From contig NZ_CP012268.1 in NCBI RefSeq assembly GCF_001277195.1, positions 2,790,001 through 2,854,000 on the forward strand: DNA of 64,000 nucleotides, in the 5' to 3' direction. Under the pieces are notes generated by a model. It was not told the origin of the DNA, did no database searches, and was given only the letters and a program-made list of their open reading frames with translations. The stretch is from Cronobacter muytjensii ATCC 51329. GTDB taxonomy: Bacteria > Pseudomonadota > Gammaproteobacteria > Enterobacterales > Enterobacteriaceae. Of the stretch, positions 15,341 through 23,918 are shown piece by piece; positions within the stretch are counted from its first letter, which is position 1; every line of letters begins with the position of its first letter. The translations under genes and the position numbers were made by a program.

Positions 15341-16303
15341 ATGGCAAATTTGCAGGATCTGAAAAAGTTCGACCTCAATCTTCTGGTTATTTTTGAGTGT
15401 ATCTATTTACATCGTAGCGTCAGCAAGGCGGCTGAAGCGCTGTTTCTCACGCCCTCGGCGATAAGCCAGTCGTTGCAGCGCCTGCGCAACCAGCTTAACG
15501 ATCCGCTGTTTGTCCGCTCCGGCAAAGGCATCACGCCCACCACCGTCGGCACCAATCTGCATCACTATCTCGAAGACAATCTGAATCAGCTTGAGCAGAC
15601 CATCAATATGATGCAGGGCGCGCCGCTGCGTAAAAACTTCGTGCTCTACTGCCCGCCGTCGCTGGCGGCGGATCATCTGCCGGAGTTAGTGAGCGCGTTT
15701 CGTGAGCTTTACGATTTCGAACTGGAGCATTACGACACCACGCTCGCCAGCGAAACCGCAGAAGATTTGCTGGCCTATCGCAAAGCCGATCTGATAATCG
15801 GCATGACGCCTGTCGTCAGCCATTCAATGATCTGCAAACACTGCTTTAGCGAGGAGACCGTGCTGGTGTGCGGCGAAAACCATCCGCGGCTGGGGGAGCG
15901 CGCCGACGAGGCCGCGCTGGCGCAGGAAAAATTCACGTTGTTTAACGGCACCGAAGAGGGTCAGAAACACTTCCACGTGAAGTCATCCGAGCTTATCGGC
16001 GAGCGGCAAATCGCGTTTACCAGTAACTCGCCGTCGGCGATCATGGCGGTAATTGGCAAAACCGACTTTGTCGGCATTCTGCCCGTTTCCACGCTGCGCC
16101 GCTACCGCTCGGTCTTCCGGCTGCGGCCAGTGGCGCTGAACATCACTCTGCCGCAGATAGACTACTACCTTATCTACAACCGCTCATCGTTAACCAACGC
16201 GTCGTTCGTGAACTTCGTGTCGCGGATAGAACAGCATTTTCTGCACGATGTGCCCGCCGCGCTAAAACAGGGCGGCGCGCCACCGGATCAGCCGACCTTA
16301 TAA
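15341..16303 (+). CDS. LysR-family regulator, CitR/YbdO-like
   Basis: A 320-residue LysR-type transcription factor. Its first 70 residues (MANLQDLKKFDLNLLVIFEC, then a helix-turn-helix SVSKAAEALFLTPSAISQSL) closely resemble E. coli YbdO (CitR). YbdO lies in the same neighbourhood between dsbG/ahpC and ybdL. The effector-binding domain (about 95-300) is less similar, so ligand and targets may differ. The start is fixed by the conserved MANL N-terminus; no strong Shine-Dalgarno is seen, only GAGG ten bases before it. Its last six bases overlap the end of the convergent mtnE. dsbG, expected beside ahpC in E. coli, is missing here. Confidence 0.85.
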   Translation: MANLQDLKKFDLNLLVIFECIYLHRSVSKAAEALFLTPSAISQSLQRLRNQLNDPLFVRSGKGITPTTVGTNLHHYLEDNLNQLEQTINMMQGAPLRKNFVLYCPPSLAADHLPELVSAFRELYDFELEHYDTTLASETAEDLLAYRKADLIIGMTPVVSHSMICKHCFSEETVLVCGENHPRLGERADEAALAQEKFTLFNGTEEGQKHFHVKSSELIGERQIAFTSNSPSAIMAVIGKTDFVGILPVSTLRRYRSVFRLRPVALNITLPQIDYYLIYNRSSLTNASFVNFVSRIEQHFLHDVPAALKQGGAPPDQPTL

Positions 16304-17458
16304 ACGCGCCAGCCGTTCTGCCGCGGCCAGCAGCGTCGCCTCTTGCTTGGCGAAGCATAACCGGATGAGTTTGTGCGGGAATGGCGCCTCGCAGAATACC
16401 GACAGCGGAATGGCGGCGACGCCCGCCTCCGTGGTCAGCCATTCGCAAAAGCTGACGTCATCCAGTGAGGAAATCGCGCTGTAATCCGCCAGTAAAAAGT
16501 AGGTGCCTTCACAGGGCAAAATCTTAAAGCGGCTTCCCGCGAGGGCCTGAATAAACGTGTCGCGCCGCGCCCGGTAAAACGCGGGCAGATCAAGATAGTG
16601 CGCCGGCTCGGCGCGCAGCATATCCGCCAGCGCCAGCTGCGCCGGGGTGTTGACCGAAAACGTCAGGTACTGGTGCACTTTGCGAAGCTCGGCGCTGAGC
16701 GCCGCGGGCGCCACGCAGTACCCCACTTTCCAGCCGGTCATGTGATAGGTCTTGCCGAACGATGACACCGCAATCGCCCGCTCGCGCAGCTGTGGATGCG
16801 CCAGCACACTGGCGTGCCCCTCGTCGGCAAAGCAGATGTGCTCATAGACTTCATCGCTCAACACATAGATTTCACGCTCCGCAATCGCCGCCCAGAGCGC
16901 TGCGAAATCCGCTTTGCGCCAGACCGTGGCGGAGGGGTTATGTGGCGTATTGAGGATAACCAGCCGGGTGCGATCGCTTAACCATTCCGGGAACTGCTGC
17001 CAGTCGACGCTAAAGTCGGGCGGCGTCAGCGCGATGCGCTTCAGCACGCCGCCAGAGAGCGCCACTGCGGGCGCGTAGCTGTCATAGCTCGGGTCAAAGC
17101 AGATGACCTCATCGCCAGGGCGCACCAGCGCCGTAATGGCGCCATAGAGCGCTTCGGTCGCGCCTGCCGTGACGGTCACGTCAAGGCTGGCGTCCGGGCG
17201 ATAACCGTAGAGCGCCTCGGTTTTATCGACAATCGCCTCGCGCAGCGCCTGTACGCCGGTCATTGGCGCGTACTGGTTTGCGCCCGCCGCCACGTGGTGC
17301 GCGAGCCGCGACTGCAAACAGCGCGGGCCGTCGAAATCCGGGAATCCTTGCGACAGATTAATCGCCTGATGCTGCTGCGCCAGCGCGCTCATACGGGTAA
17401 AAATGGTCGTGCCCAGCGCGGGCAGCTTGCTTTCTGGCGTCAACGGGGTGTGGCTCAT
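16298..17458 (-). CDS. mtnE: MtnE/YbdL methionine aminotransferase
   Basis: A 386-residue class I/II PLP aminotransferase of the YbdL type. It converts 2-oxo-4-methylthiobutyrate to methionine, the last step of methionine salvage from methylthioadenosine. The PLP lysine is in SSFGKTYHMTGWKVGY (about residue 235-250). NTPHNPSATVW binds the cofactor phosphate/ring region, and YDSYAP follows the substrate loop. It is divergent from mtnBCD, with three tandem MetJ boxes between, so both units should respond to S-adenosylmethionine. The 3' end overlaps the LysR gene by six bases. In E. coli, which lacks mtnBCD, the homologue is ybdL. Confidence 0.92.
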   Translation of the reverse strand: MSHTPLTPESKLPALGTTIFTRMSALAQQHQAINLSQGFPDFDGPRCLQSRLAHHVAAGANQYAPMTGVQALREAIVDKTEALYGYRPDASLDVTVTAGATEALYGAITALVRPGDEVICFDPSYDSYAPAVALSGGVLKRIALTPPDFSVDWQQFPEWLSDRTRLVILNTPHNPSATVWRKADFAALWAAIAEREIYVLSDEVYEHICFADEGHASVLAHPQLRERAIAVSSFGKTYHMTGWKVGYCVAPAALSAELRKVHQYLTFSVNTPAQLALADMLRAEPAHYLDLPAFYRARRDTFIQALAGSRFKILPCEGTYFLLADYSAISSLDDVSFCEWLTTEAGVAAIPLSVFCEAPFPHKLIRLCFAKQEATLLAAAERLARL

Positions 17459-17548
17459 AACGGCTGATCCTTTCGCTCGGTGTCGTGTTGTTATGGTGTT
17501 GTCTTTGTGTTGCCGACACTATAACACGATGCTACTCTCTGGCAATCA

Positions 17549-17572
17549 AGACGCTTAGACGTCTAAACGCTA
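17549..17572. promoter_or_regulatory. Three tandem MetJ boxes
   Basis: AGACGCTT, AGACGTCT and AAACGCTA lie end to end with an eight-base period. The middle box is the exact MetJ consensus and the outer ones match five to six of eight. Tandem eight-base met boxes are the established MetJ operator form. They lie 23 bases before mtnB and 91 before the divergent mtnE, so one operator array may control both. Confidence 0.8.
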
Positions 17573-17594
17573 ACGATATGCCTGCGGGGATGCG

Positions 17595-18209
17595 ATGAGT
17601 AAAGAGAGCCAACTGGAGCAACTGGTGGCGGCCTGCCACTGGATCGGCGCAAAGGGCTGGGCGCCCGCCACCGGCGGCAATATGTCGCTGCGTGAAGACG
17701 CGCGCTGGTGCTGGCTGAGCGAGTCGGGCAAAGATAAAGGCAGCCTGACGCCGGACGATTTTTTACAGGTGGAAATCGCCACCTCGCGCGCGCCGTCTGG
17801 CCGTAAACCCTCCGCCGAGACCGGCCTGCATACCCTGATTTATCGCCTCTTCCCTGAGACAAACTGCGTGCTGCATGTGCATACCGTCAACGCAACGGTG
17901 CTCTCCCGCGTGGAGAAAAGCGACACGCTGCGCCTTACCGGTTACGAGATGCAGAAATCGCTTGCCGGACAAACCACCCATCTTGATGACGTGCCTGTTG
18001 CCATTTTCGATAACGATCAGGATATTGGTGCTCTGGCGGAGCGCATTGCGCATCATCACCGCCAGTTTCCGCTGCGCTACGGTTTTTTGCTGCGCGGCCA
18101 CGGGCTGACCTGCTGGGGGGAAGATGTCGTGCAAGCGCGTCGCCATCTGGAGGGGCTCGAATTCCTGTTTGAATGTGAAATGCAGCGACGCCTGCTGGAG
18201 AGAGCATGA
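17595..18209 (+). CDS. mtnB: Methylthioribulose-1-phosphate dehydratase
   Basis: A 204-residue class II aldolase-like zinc enzyme that dehydrates 5-methylthioribulose-1-phosphate in the cytoplasmic methionine salvage pathway. It has the class II aldolase features ATGGNMSLRE near the N-terminus, the zinc ligands HVHTVNATV (about 94-102) and LRGHGLTCWGEDV near the end, and a catalytic Glu in GRKPSAETGLH. It is first gene of mtnBCD: its stop overlaps the mtnC start (ATGA-type). The MetJ boxes lie just upstream. Genes for the two preceding steps (mtnA, mtnK) are not in this window. Confidence 0.95.
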   Translation: MSKESQLEQLVAACHWIGAKGWAPATGGNMSLREDARWCWLSESGKDKGSLTPDDFLQVEIATSRAPSGRKPSAETGLHTLIYRLFPETNCVLHVHTVNATVLSRVEKSDTLRLTGYEMQKSLAGQTTHLDDVPVAIFDNDQDIGALAERIAHHHRQFPLRYGFLLRGHGLTCWGEDVVQARRHLEGLEFLFECEMQRRLLERA

Positions 18210-18895
18210 TCCGCGCCATTGTTACCGATATTGAAGGCACCACGACCGATATCCGCTTCGTTCATAACGTCCTGTTTCCGTATGCGCGCGAGCGTCTGGA
18301 GCGCTTTATCCGCTCAGGCGAGCAGCGCGAACCGGTGAATCTGCTGCTTAACGAACTGCGCGGCGAGATCCACCAGCCGGCAGCGTCAGTCGATCAGCTG
18401 ATTGACACCCTCTTCAAATTTATGGATGAAGATCGTAAATCCCCGGCGCTGAAATCCATTCAGGGCCATATCTGGCGCGAAGGTTATGTAAATGGCGATT
18501 TCACCGGCCACCTCTACCCGGACGTCGTACCCGCGCTGCGCCGCTGGAGCGATCAGGATATCGATATCTTCATCTACTCTTCCGGCTCCGTTCCGGCGCA
18601 AAAACTGCTGTTCAGTTACAGCGATGAAGGCGACGTTTCGGGGCTGCTGAGCGGCTTTTTCGACACCCAGGTCGGCGCTAAACGCCAGGTGTCGTCCTAC
18701 CGCAATATCTCCATGAAAACTGGCGTGCCGGTGCATCAGATGCTGTTTCTCTCGGATATCCATGAAGAGCTGGACGCCGCGCGTGAGGCGGGCTGGAAAA
18801 CCCTTCAGCTGATTCGCGGCGAGCCGGATCCGCAAAGCACCCACCCCCAGGTTTCCCGTTTCGATGACATCCACCCGGAGCAGATCCCGACATGA
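18206..18895 (+). CDS. mtnC: Acireductone synthase (enolase-phosphatase)
   Basis: A 229-residue HAD-superfamily bifunctional enzyme that enolises and dephosphorylates diketomethylthiopentyl-1-phosphate to acireductone. The nucleophile motif is VTDIEGTTTDI (D8 region, where the family has DIEGT), motif II is IYSSGSV, and motif III/IV is DTQVGAKRQVSSY with FLSDIHEELDAAREAGW. Length is normal for the family. It overlaps both neighbours by four bases, showing a tightly coupled mtnBCD operon. Confidence 0.95.
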   Translation: MIRAIVTDIEGTTTDIRFVHNVLFPYARERLERFIRSGEQREPVNLLLNELRGEIHQPAASVDQLIDTLFKFMDEDRKSPALKSIQGHIWREGYVNGDFTGHLYPDVVPALRRWSDQDIDIFIYSSGSVPAQKLLFSYSDEGDVSGLLSGFFDTQVGAKRQVSSYRNISMKTGVPVHQMLFLSDIHEELDAAREAGWKTLQLIRGEPDPQSTHPQVSRFDDIHPEQIPT

Positions 18896-19434
18896 GCGCA
18901 TTGACGATTTTTGCCGATAATGATGCCCGCGAACCGCTGTGGCAGAGCACCGATGCAGAGGCGATTCGCGAACAGCTTAACGCACAGGGCGTGCGGTTCG
19001 AGCGCTGGCAGGCCGACCGCGAGCTCGGCGATAACCCAACGCCGGAGGCGGTGTTAAACGCTTATCAACATGCGATCGACAGGCTGGTGGCGGAAAAGGG
19101 CTATCAGAGCTGGGATGTCATCAGCATGCGCGCCGATAACCCGCAAAAAGAGGCGATGCGCGGCAAATTTCTCAACGAACATACCCACGGCGAAGACGAA
19201 GTGCGGTTTTTCGTCGAAGGCGCGGGGCTGTTTTGCCTCCATATCGGCGACAAAATCTACCAGGTGTTATGCGAGAAAAACGATTTGATCTCGGTGCCGG
19301 CAGGTACGCCGCACTGGTTTGATATGGGCTCGCAGCCGCATTTCACGGCGATCCGCATTTTCGATAATCCCGAAGGATGGATTGCGAACTTCACCGGCAG
19401 CCCCATCGCCGAAAGTTACCCGCGCCTCGCGTAA
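18892..19434 (+). CDS. mtnD: Acireductone dioxygenase
   Basis: A 180-residue cupin enzyme that oxidises acireductone to formate and the ketoacid precursor of methionine with bound iron (with nickel it can make CO and methylthiopropionate). The metal ligands are in HTHGEDEVRFF (two His and one Glu near 97-103) and the fourth His in PAGTPHWFDMG near 140. It is last gene of mtnBCD. No strong plus-strand terminator follows; the next 300 bases hold a REP-like repeat and the terminator of the convergent entF operon. Confidence 0.95.
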   Translation: MSALTIFADNDAREPLWQSTDAEAIREQLNAQGVRFERWQADRELGDNPTPEAVLNAYQHAIDRLVAEKGYQSWDVISMRADNPQKEAMRGKFLNEHTHGEDEVRFFVEGAGLFCLHIGDKIYQVLCEKNDLISVPAGTPHWFDMGSQPHFTAIRIFDNPEGWIANFTGSPIAESYPRLA

Positions 19435-19474
19435 GCCCGGGGATGACGGGGTTACGGATGGCGGACGGTTATGA

Positions 19475-19560
19475 GTGGCGGGGCCGCTAACGCTTACCCG
19501 CCAGACGGTCAGCCCCGGTTTCTGTTACAGGGTGAGTAAGCGAAGCGCACCTCCCTGGAT
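19475..19560. repeat. REP-like inverted repeat between mtnD and entF
   Basis: Arms GTGGCGGGGCCGCTAACGCT + TACCCGCC (from 19475) and GGGTGAGTAAGCGAAGCGCACC (from about 19530) are imperfect inverted copies of the element seen near 6388. A further GGCGGGTGCGGTAAAGCGG stretch follows at 19571. Confidence 0.5.
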
Positions 19561-19603
19561 GGAAACCCACGGCGGGTGCGGTAAAGCGGTGGTATTCCGG
19601 CTC

Positions 19604-19628
19604 AAAAAAATCGGCCCGCAGGCCGATG
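19604..19628 (-). terminator. Terminator of the fes-ybdZ-entF operon
   Basis: ATCGGCC, loop CGCA and GGCCGAT form a seven-pair stem (19610-19627). On the minus strand seven T follow (down to 19604). It lies 117 bases after the entF stop. Confidence 0.7.
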
Positions 19629-19744
19629 TTCCGCCGGGAGCCGCGATGGCAAAGGGGGCGACGGCGAGCCCCCTTTGCACGTTCGCGTGAAAAAAGCGCA
19701 GAGAGAAACGCGGCGTGATGGCGAACGGAACGATATCACCGCTC

Positions 19745-22700
19745 TTATAGATCGCCCTTCGCCGCCTCCTGATCCAGCCTTTCCCGCAGCAGCGGGCCTA
19801 TCACCTCGAACGCGGATGGGGAGATTATCTCCACATGCGCGCAATCGATGTTATGCACCTCTAACGCGCGCGTCCAGGGCGCCCATGCGTCGCGCGGGTT
19901 GAGGCCCGGCGTCACGGTGCGTTCGGCGACAAACAGCGTGGCATCGCCGTCAAAGCGCGTGCTGCGCGCGGTCGAGAGCAGCCGCACTGCGTCAGCATAG
20001 TTCCCTTCAATCGTTTCAAACAGCCGCGTCGAGCCCTGCCCCTGCTGCGCGCTGACAAACGCCGCCCGCTCGCGTTCAATCTCCGCCAGCACTGCCGGGT
20101 CGAGCTCCTGCTCGCCTTTTTCCTGCCAGTTCTGGGTTTCCGGCGGCCAGGTGTCGAGCAGGCCGAGGAACGCCACCTCTTCGCCCGCCGCCTTTAAGCG
20201 CGCGGCGACGCCATGCGCGATGGTGCCGCCAAGCGAATAACCGAACAGCCAGTACGGGCCGTGCGGCTGTAGCGCACGAAGCGTCGCGAGATGGCGATCG
20301 CACACTTCATCGACCGACGCGCACTGCTGCATCGGGCCGTCCGGGCGCGGCGACTGAATGCCCGTAATCGCCCAGCGTGGCGACAGCCAGCGTTGCAACA
20401 CGCTGAATTGCCAGGCGAAACCCGACGCCGGGTGGAAGCAATAAAGCGTCGGCCCGGTACCATCGCGCAGCGGCAACACCGCGTCGAAGCCCGCCTGTTC
20501 CGCCTGCGCATCGCTCAGGTCCGCGTTTACCTGCGCCGCGAGTTTTTCCACCGTCGGCGCAATCATCACTTGCCCGACCGTTACCGGCCGCTCCAGCTCG
20601 CGCGTAAGCTGTGCCGCAAGCCGCATCGCCAGCAGCGAATGGCCGCCGAGCGCGAAGAAATCGGCCTGCGCGTCGGTCACGTCCACGCCCAGAAGCTGTG
20701 AAAACGCCTGCGCGATCGTCATTTCCACGCCTGGCGCCGCCTGACGCCCTGGCGCGCGGGCGGTGAGCTGCGGCAGCGGCAGCGCTTTACGATCCAGCTT
20801 GCCGTTGGCGCTGAGCGGTAGCGCGGGAAGCTGAATCAGCGTTACCGGCACCATATGCGCGGGTAGAAGCGCGCTTAAGCGCGCGCGCAGCGCGTCGACA
20901 TCCAGCGCGTCGCCGGAGGCGGAAACCAGATACCCCACCAGCTGGCGCGCATCGCCGCCCGTCCGGGCATTCTGGTTCAGTACGCAGGCGTGGGTGACGG
21001 CCTGCGCCACGTCCGGCAGGCTCTGCATGACGCGGTCAATCTCGCCAGGCTCGATGCGCTGGCCGCGAATTTTCAGCTGATCGTCGCTGCGCCCGAGGTA
21101 TTCCACCGCGCCGTCCGTAAGCCAGCGCGCCACATCGCCGGTGCGATACATCCGCTCGCCTGGCGCGAACGGGTCGGCGATAAAGCGGCTGGCGGTGAGA
21201 TCAGGGCGGCCCAGATAGCCCTGGGCCAGCTGGATGCCGGTGAGATAGAGGTCCCCCGCCATACCTGGCGGCACCGGACGCATAGCGCTGTCCAGAATGC
21301 GCAGGCCGGTATTCCACACCGGAAAACCGATGGGCACGCTCGGGCCTTCCACCTTCGCGAGCGTCTCGCCAAAAGCCGGATACCAGCTCACATCAACGGC
21401 CGCTTCCGTTGGGCCGTAAAGGTTATGCAGCGGAACGGCGGTCAGGCGCTCCCACTCGCGGCATAACCCGGTCGGCAGCGCTTCGCCGCTACAGAACACC
21501 TGACGCAGCGACGCGCAGGCATCAACGGCCTGCGGCGTGGCGAGCGCGCCGACAAACGCCGCCAGCATCGATGGCACAAAGTGCGTCGTCGTCACGCGCC
21601 AGCGCGCGAACAGCGCCTGTAGCGCCTGCGGGTCGCGATGCGCCTCAGGCGGCGCCATCACCAGCCGCGCGCCGACGATAAGCGGCCAGAAAAACTCCCA
21701 CACCGAGACGTCAAAACTGCACGGCGTCTTTTGTAGCACCACATCATCCGCGCCGAGCGGGTAGTGGCTTTGCATCCATAACAGCCGGTTGACGATGGCG
21801 GTCTGGCCGACCATCACGCCCTTCGGACGTCCGGTGGAGCCGGAGGTGAAAATGACATACGCGGTGTGCGACGGACGCGAGCGGGCAAGCGGCTGCGGCG
21901 CGTTCACCGGCAGCGGCGCCTCATAGCAGAACACCGGCAGATCCAGCCCGGCAAAACGGCCCTGCTCCTGCGCGGCGGTGATAAGCATGGCCGGGCGCGC
22001 GTCTTCCAGCATCATTCGCAGGCGATCGTCCGGGTAGCCGGTATCAAGCGGCAGCCAGGCGGCGCCCGCTTCCACAATGGCCTGGAGCGTGAGCGAAAGA
22101 AATACCGAGCGCGGCAGCGCGACCGCCACGACATCCCCAGGCGCCACCCCGCGACGCACCAGCTCCGCCGCGAGTGTGAGCACCTGCTCGCGCATTTCGC
22201 GGTAGGTGAACGCGTAATGTTCATCGGCCAGCGCGGCGGCCTGCGGCGTCGCCAGGGCCTGTTTGTCCAGCAGACTGCTGAGCGTCTCTTGCGGTAGCGG
22301 CATGGCGGTCTGGTTCACGCGCTCAATCAGCGCATAATCCTCCTCACCCAGCAGATCCGCCTGCGCGCACGCAAGCTCAGGATCAGCCGCAAACTGCGCC
22401 AGCAGACGCGGCAGGCGGGCGAGCTGGCGCTCAATCTGTGCGGCATCGTAGCGCTGCTGATTGGCCAGCAGCTCCAGCGTCACGCCGCCCTGTTCGTCCA
22501 CATAAAGGGCGATTTCCAGATCCTTCACCGGCCCTGAGGCGAGCTGGTGCGTGATACCTTCGACGCCGTCGAAATCGAGCCGGTAATCGAACATTTTCAG
22601 ATTCAGCACCGGGCCGAACAGCGGCGTCTGCTGCGCCACGTTGCCGCTGTCGCGCAGCACCTGCTCGGCGTCATAGCGCTGATGGCGGCGCAGCGTTTTA

Positions 22701-23680
22701 AGCGTCTTTGCGAAGCCTGCCGCAAACTGCGCGAGCGTCTGCGACGGGTCGATGTGAACCGGGCATGGCAGCACATTGAGTACCGGGCCGGTGGCGCACA
22801 GCGCGGCGGAGCCGATGCGGCGCATAAAAATGAAACCGGCGCTGTAGTCATTACGCCCGCTCAGACGCCCGAGCCACAGCGCAACCAGCGCCAGCGCGAT
22901 GTCCGGCGCGGCGAGCCCGTCAGCCTTCGCCAGCAGCGCGGCGAACTGCGCGTCGTCAAAACGCAGCGAACGGCGGATAAGCGCCGTGGTGGAGGATTGT
23001 CCGCTCAGCGGTTTGTCAGAAAGCGTCGCAGGCGGCGGCAGCTCGCGCACCTGCTGCGCCCAGAAAGCGGCATCGCGGGCGCAGGCGTCCGACGCCTGAT
23101 AGCGCGCATATTCGTCCACCACCTCGGTAAAAGCGACAAACGGCGACGGGCCGGGGACTTCGCCGCGATGCCAGCTGCGGTAAATATCGGCGATACGGCG
23201 GGTAATGGCGGTGAAACTGAAGCCATCGACCACCAGATGGTGATAGCGCTGATACCAGAACCAGCGCGTGTCGCCCACGCGCAGCAGTTGATGGTGCGCC
23301 AGCGGTTTGCCGCTCGCGACGCGCAAATCCTGCTCCAGATCGGCGCGCATCATCGCCAGCGCCGCTGCCTGTGGGCAAGCTTCATGGCGCAAATCAATTA
23401 TCGCGGGCGTATCGAATGTGAAATCGGGGTCGACACGCTGGGAGACGATGCCGTCGTGCTCGTCAAAGCGCATGCGCAGCGTATCCGCCTCCATCATGCC
23501 TGCGACGATGGCGCGCGCCAGCAGCGGCGCATCGGGCGAGCCGTTCAGCTCCACATAGTGCGCCACGCTCCAGGCGTTGACCTGGTCGGAGAGTTTTTCT
23601 GCCATCCAGATGCCAGGCTGCGCCGCGACCAGCGGCAGCGCGGCGGCGTGCGTCGCCGGTGTCAGGGTTACGTCCTTCAC
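19745..23680 (-). CDS. entF: Enterobactin synthase component F (EntF)
   Basis: A 1311-residue non-ribosomal peptide synthetase that activates L-serine, condenses it with dihydroxybenzoyl carried by EntB, and cyclises three units to enterobactin. Domains in order: condensation, with HHLVVDG (His about 147-148); adenylation, with FTSGSTGRPKG near residue 615 and YRTGDVARW; peptidyl carrier, with GGHSL (Ser1015 for the phosphopantetheine from EntD); and thioesterase, with GYSLGG (Ser1149). I place the start at the GTG at 23680, with GAGG seven bases before it and one base after the ybdZ stop. A longer frame reaches 23737 but overlaps ybdZ and adds unrelated residues. Slightly longer than the 1293 residues of E. 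coli EntF. Confidence 0.96.
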   Translation of the reverse strand: MKDVTLTPATHAAALPLVAAQPGIWMAEKLSDQVNAWSVAHYVELNGSPDAPLLARAIVAGMMEADTLRMRFDEHDGIVSQRVDPDFTFDTPAIIDLRHEACPQAAALAMMRADLEQDLRVASGKPLAHHQLLRVGDTRWFWYQRYHHLVVDGFSFTAITRRIADIYRSWHRGEVPGPSPFVAFTEVVDEYARYQASDACARDAAFWAQQVRELPPPATLSDKPLSGQSSTTALIRRSLRFDDAQFAALLAKADGLAAPDIALALVALWLGRLSGRNDYSAGFIFMRRIGSAALCATGPVLNVLPCPVHIDPSQTLAQFAAGFAKTLKTLRRHQRYDAEQVLRDSGNVAQQTPLFGPVLNLKMFDYRLDFDGVEGITHQLASGPVKDLEIALYVDEQGGVTLELLANQQRYDAAQIERQLARLPRLLAQFAADPELACAQADLLGEEDYALIERVNQTAMPLPQETLSSLLDKQALATPQAAALADEHYAFTYREMREQVLTLAAELVRRGVAPGDVVAVALPRSVFLSLTLQAIVEAGAAWLPLDTGYPDDRLRMMLEDARPAMLITAAQEQGRFAGLDLPVFCYEAPLPVNAPQPLARSRPSHTAYVIFTSGSTGRPKGVMVGQTAIVNRLLWMQSHYPLGADDVVLQKTPCSFDVSVWEFFWPLIVGARLVMAPPEAHRDPQALQALFARWRVTTTHFVPSMLAAFVGALATPQAVDACASLRQVFCSGEALPTGLCREWERLTAVPLHNLYGPTEAAVDVSWYPAFGETLAKVEGPSVPIGFPVWNTGLRILDSAMRPVPPGMAGDLYLTGIQLAQGYLGRPDLTASRFIADPFAPGERMYRTGDVARWLTDGAVEYLGRSDDQLKIRGQRIEPGEIDRVMQSLPDVAQAVTHACVLNQNARTGGDARQLVGYLVSASGDALDVDALRARLSALLPAHMVPVTLIQLPALPLSANGKLDRKALPLPQLTARAPGRQAAPGVEMTIAQAFSQLLGVDVTDAQADFFALGGHSLLAMRLAAQLTRELERPVTVGQVMIAPTVEKLAAQVNADLSDAQAEQAGFDAVLPLRDGTGPTLYCFHPASGFAWQFSVLQRWLSPRWAITGIQSPRPDGPMQQCASVDEVCDRHLATLRALQPHGPYWLFGYSLGGTIAHGVAARLKAAGEEVAFLGLLDTWPPETQNWQEKGEQELDPAVLAEIERERAAFVSAQQGQGSTRLFETIEGNYADAVRLLSTARSTRFDGDATLFVAERTVTPGLNPRDAWAPWTRALEVHNIDCAHVEIISPSAFEVIGPLLRERLDQEAAKGDL

Positions 23681-23681
23681 G

Positions 23682-23903
23682 TTAACCTCGCTTGTCGTCG
23701 GAATGCGCGAAACGGGTCGGCTGAAGCGCCGCGCCATGTGGTGCGAGCCACGCCTCGCACGCCTGCTGGCTTTGCGGCGGCGCCACCACGCGCCAGCCCG
23801 GCGGCAGCGCGCACGCCTGCGGCCAGAGGCTTAACTGCTGCTGGTCGTTTTCGAGCAGCCAGAAGCGGCCCTGCGGGTTATCGAAGGGGTTGCTGAATTC
23901 CAT
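23682..23903 (-). CDS. ybdZ: MbtH-like protein YbdZ
   Basis: A 73-residue MbtH-family chaperone/activator that binds the adenylation domain of EntF and is needed for full serine activation. The family signature is visible: NPFDNPQGRFWLLENDQQQ near the N-terminus, SLWP, then PPGWRVV and ACEAWLAPH. It lies between fes and entF, with one base to entF, so the three are one Fur-controlled operon. A CAGGAG ribosome site precedes the ATG. Confidence 0.95.
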   Translation of the reverse strand: MEFSNPFDNPQGRFWLLENDQQQLSLWPQACALPPGWRVVAPPQSQQACEAWLAPHGAALQPTRFAHSDDKRG

Positions 23904-23918
23904 ACTTCACTCCTGTCT

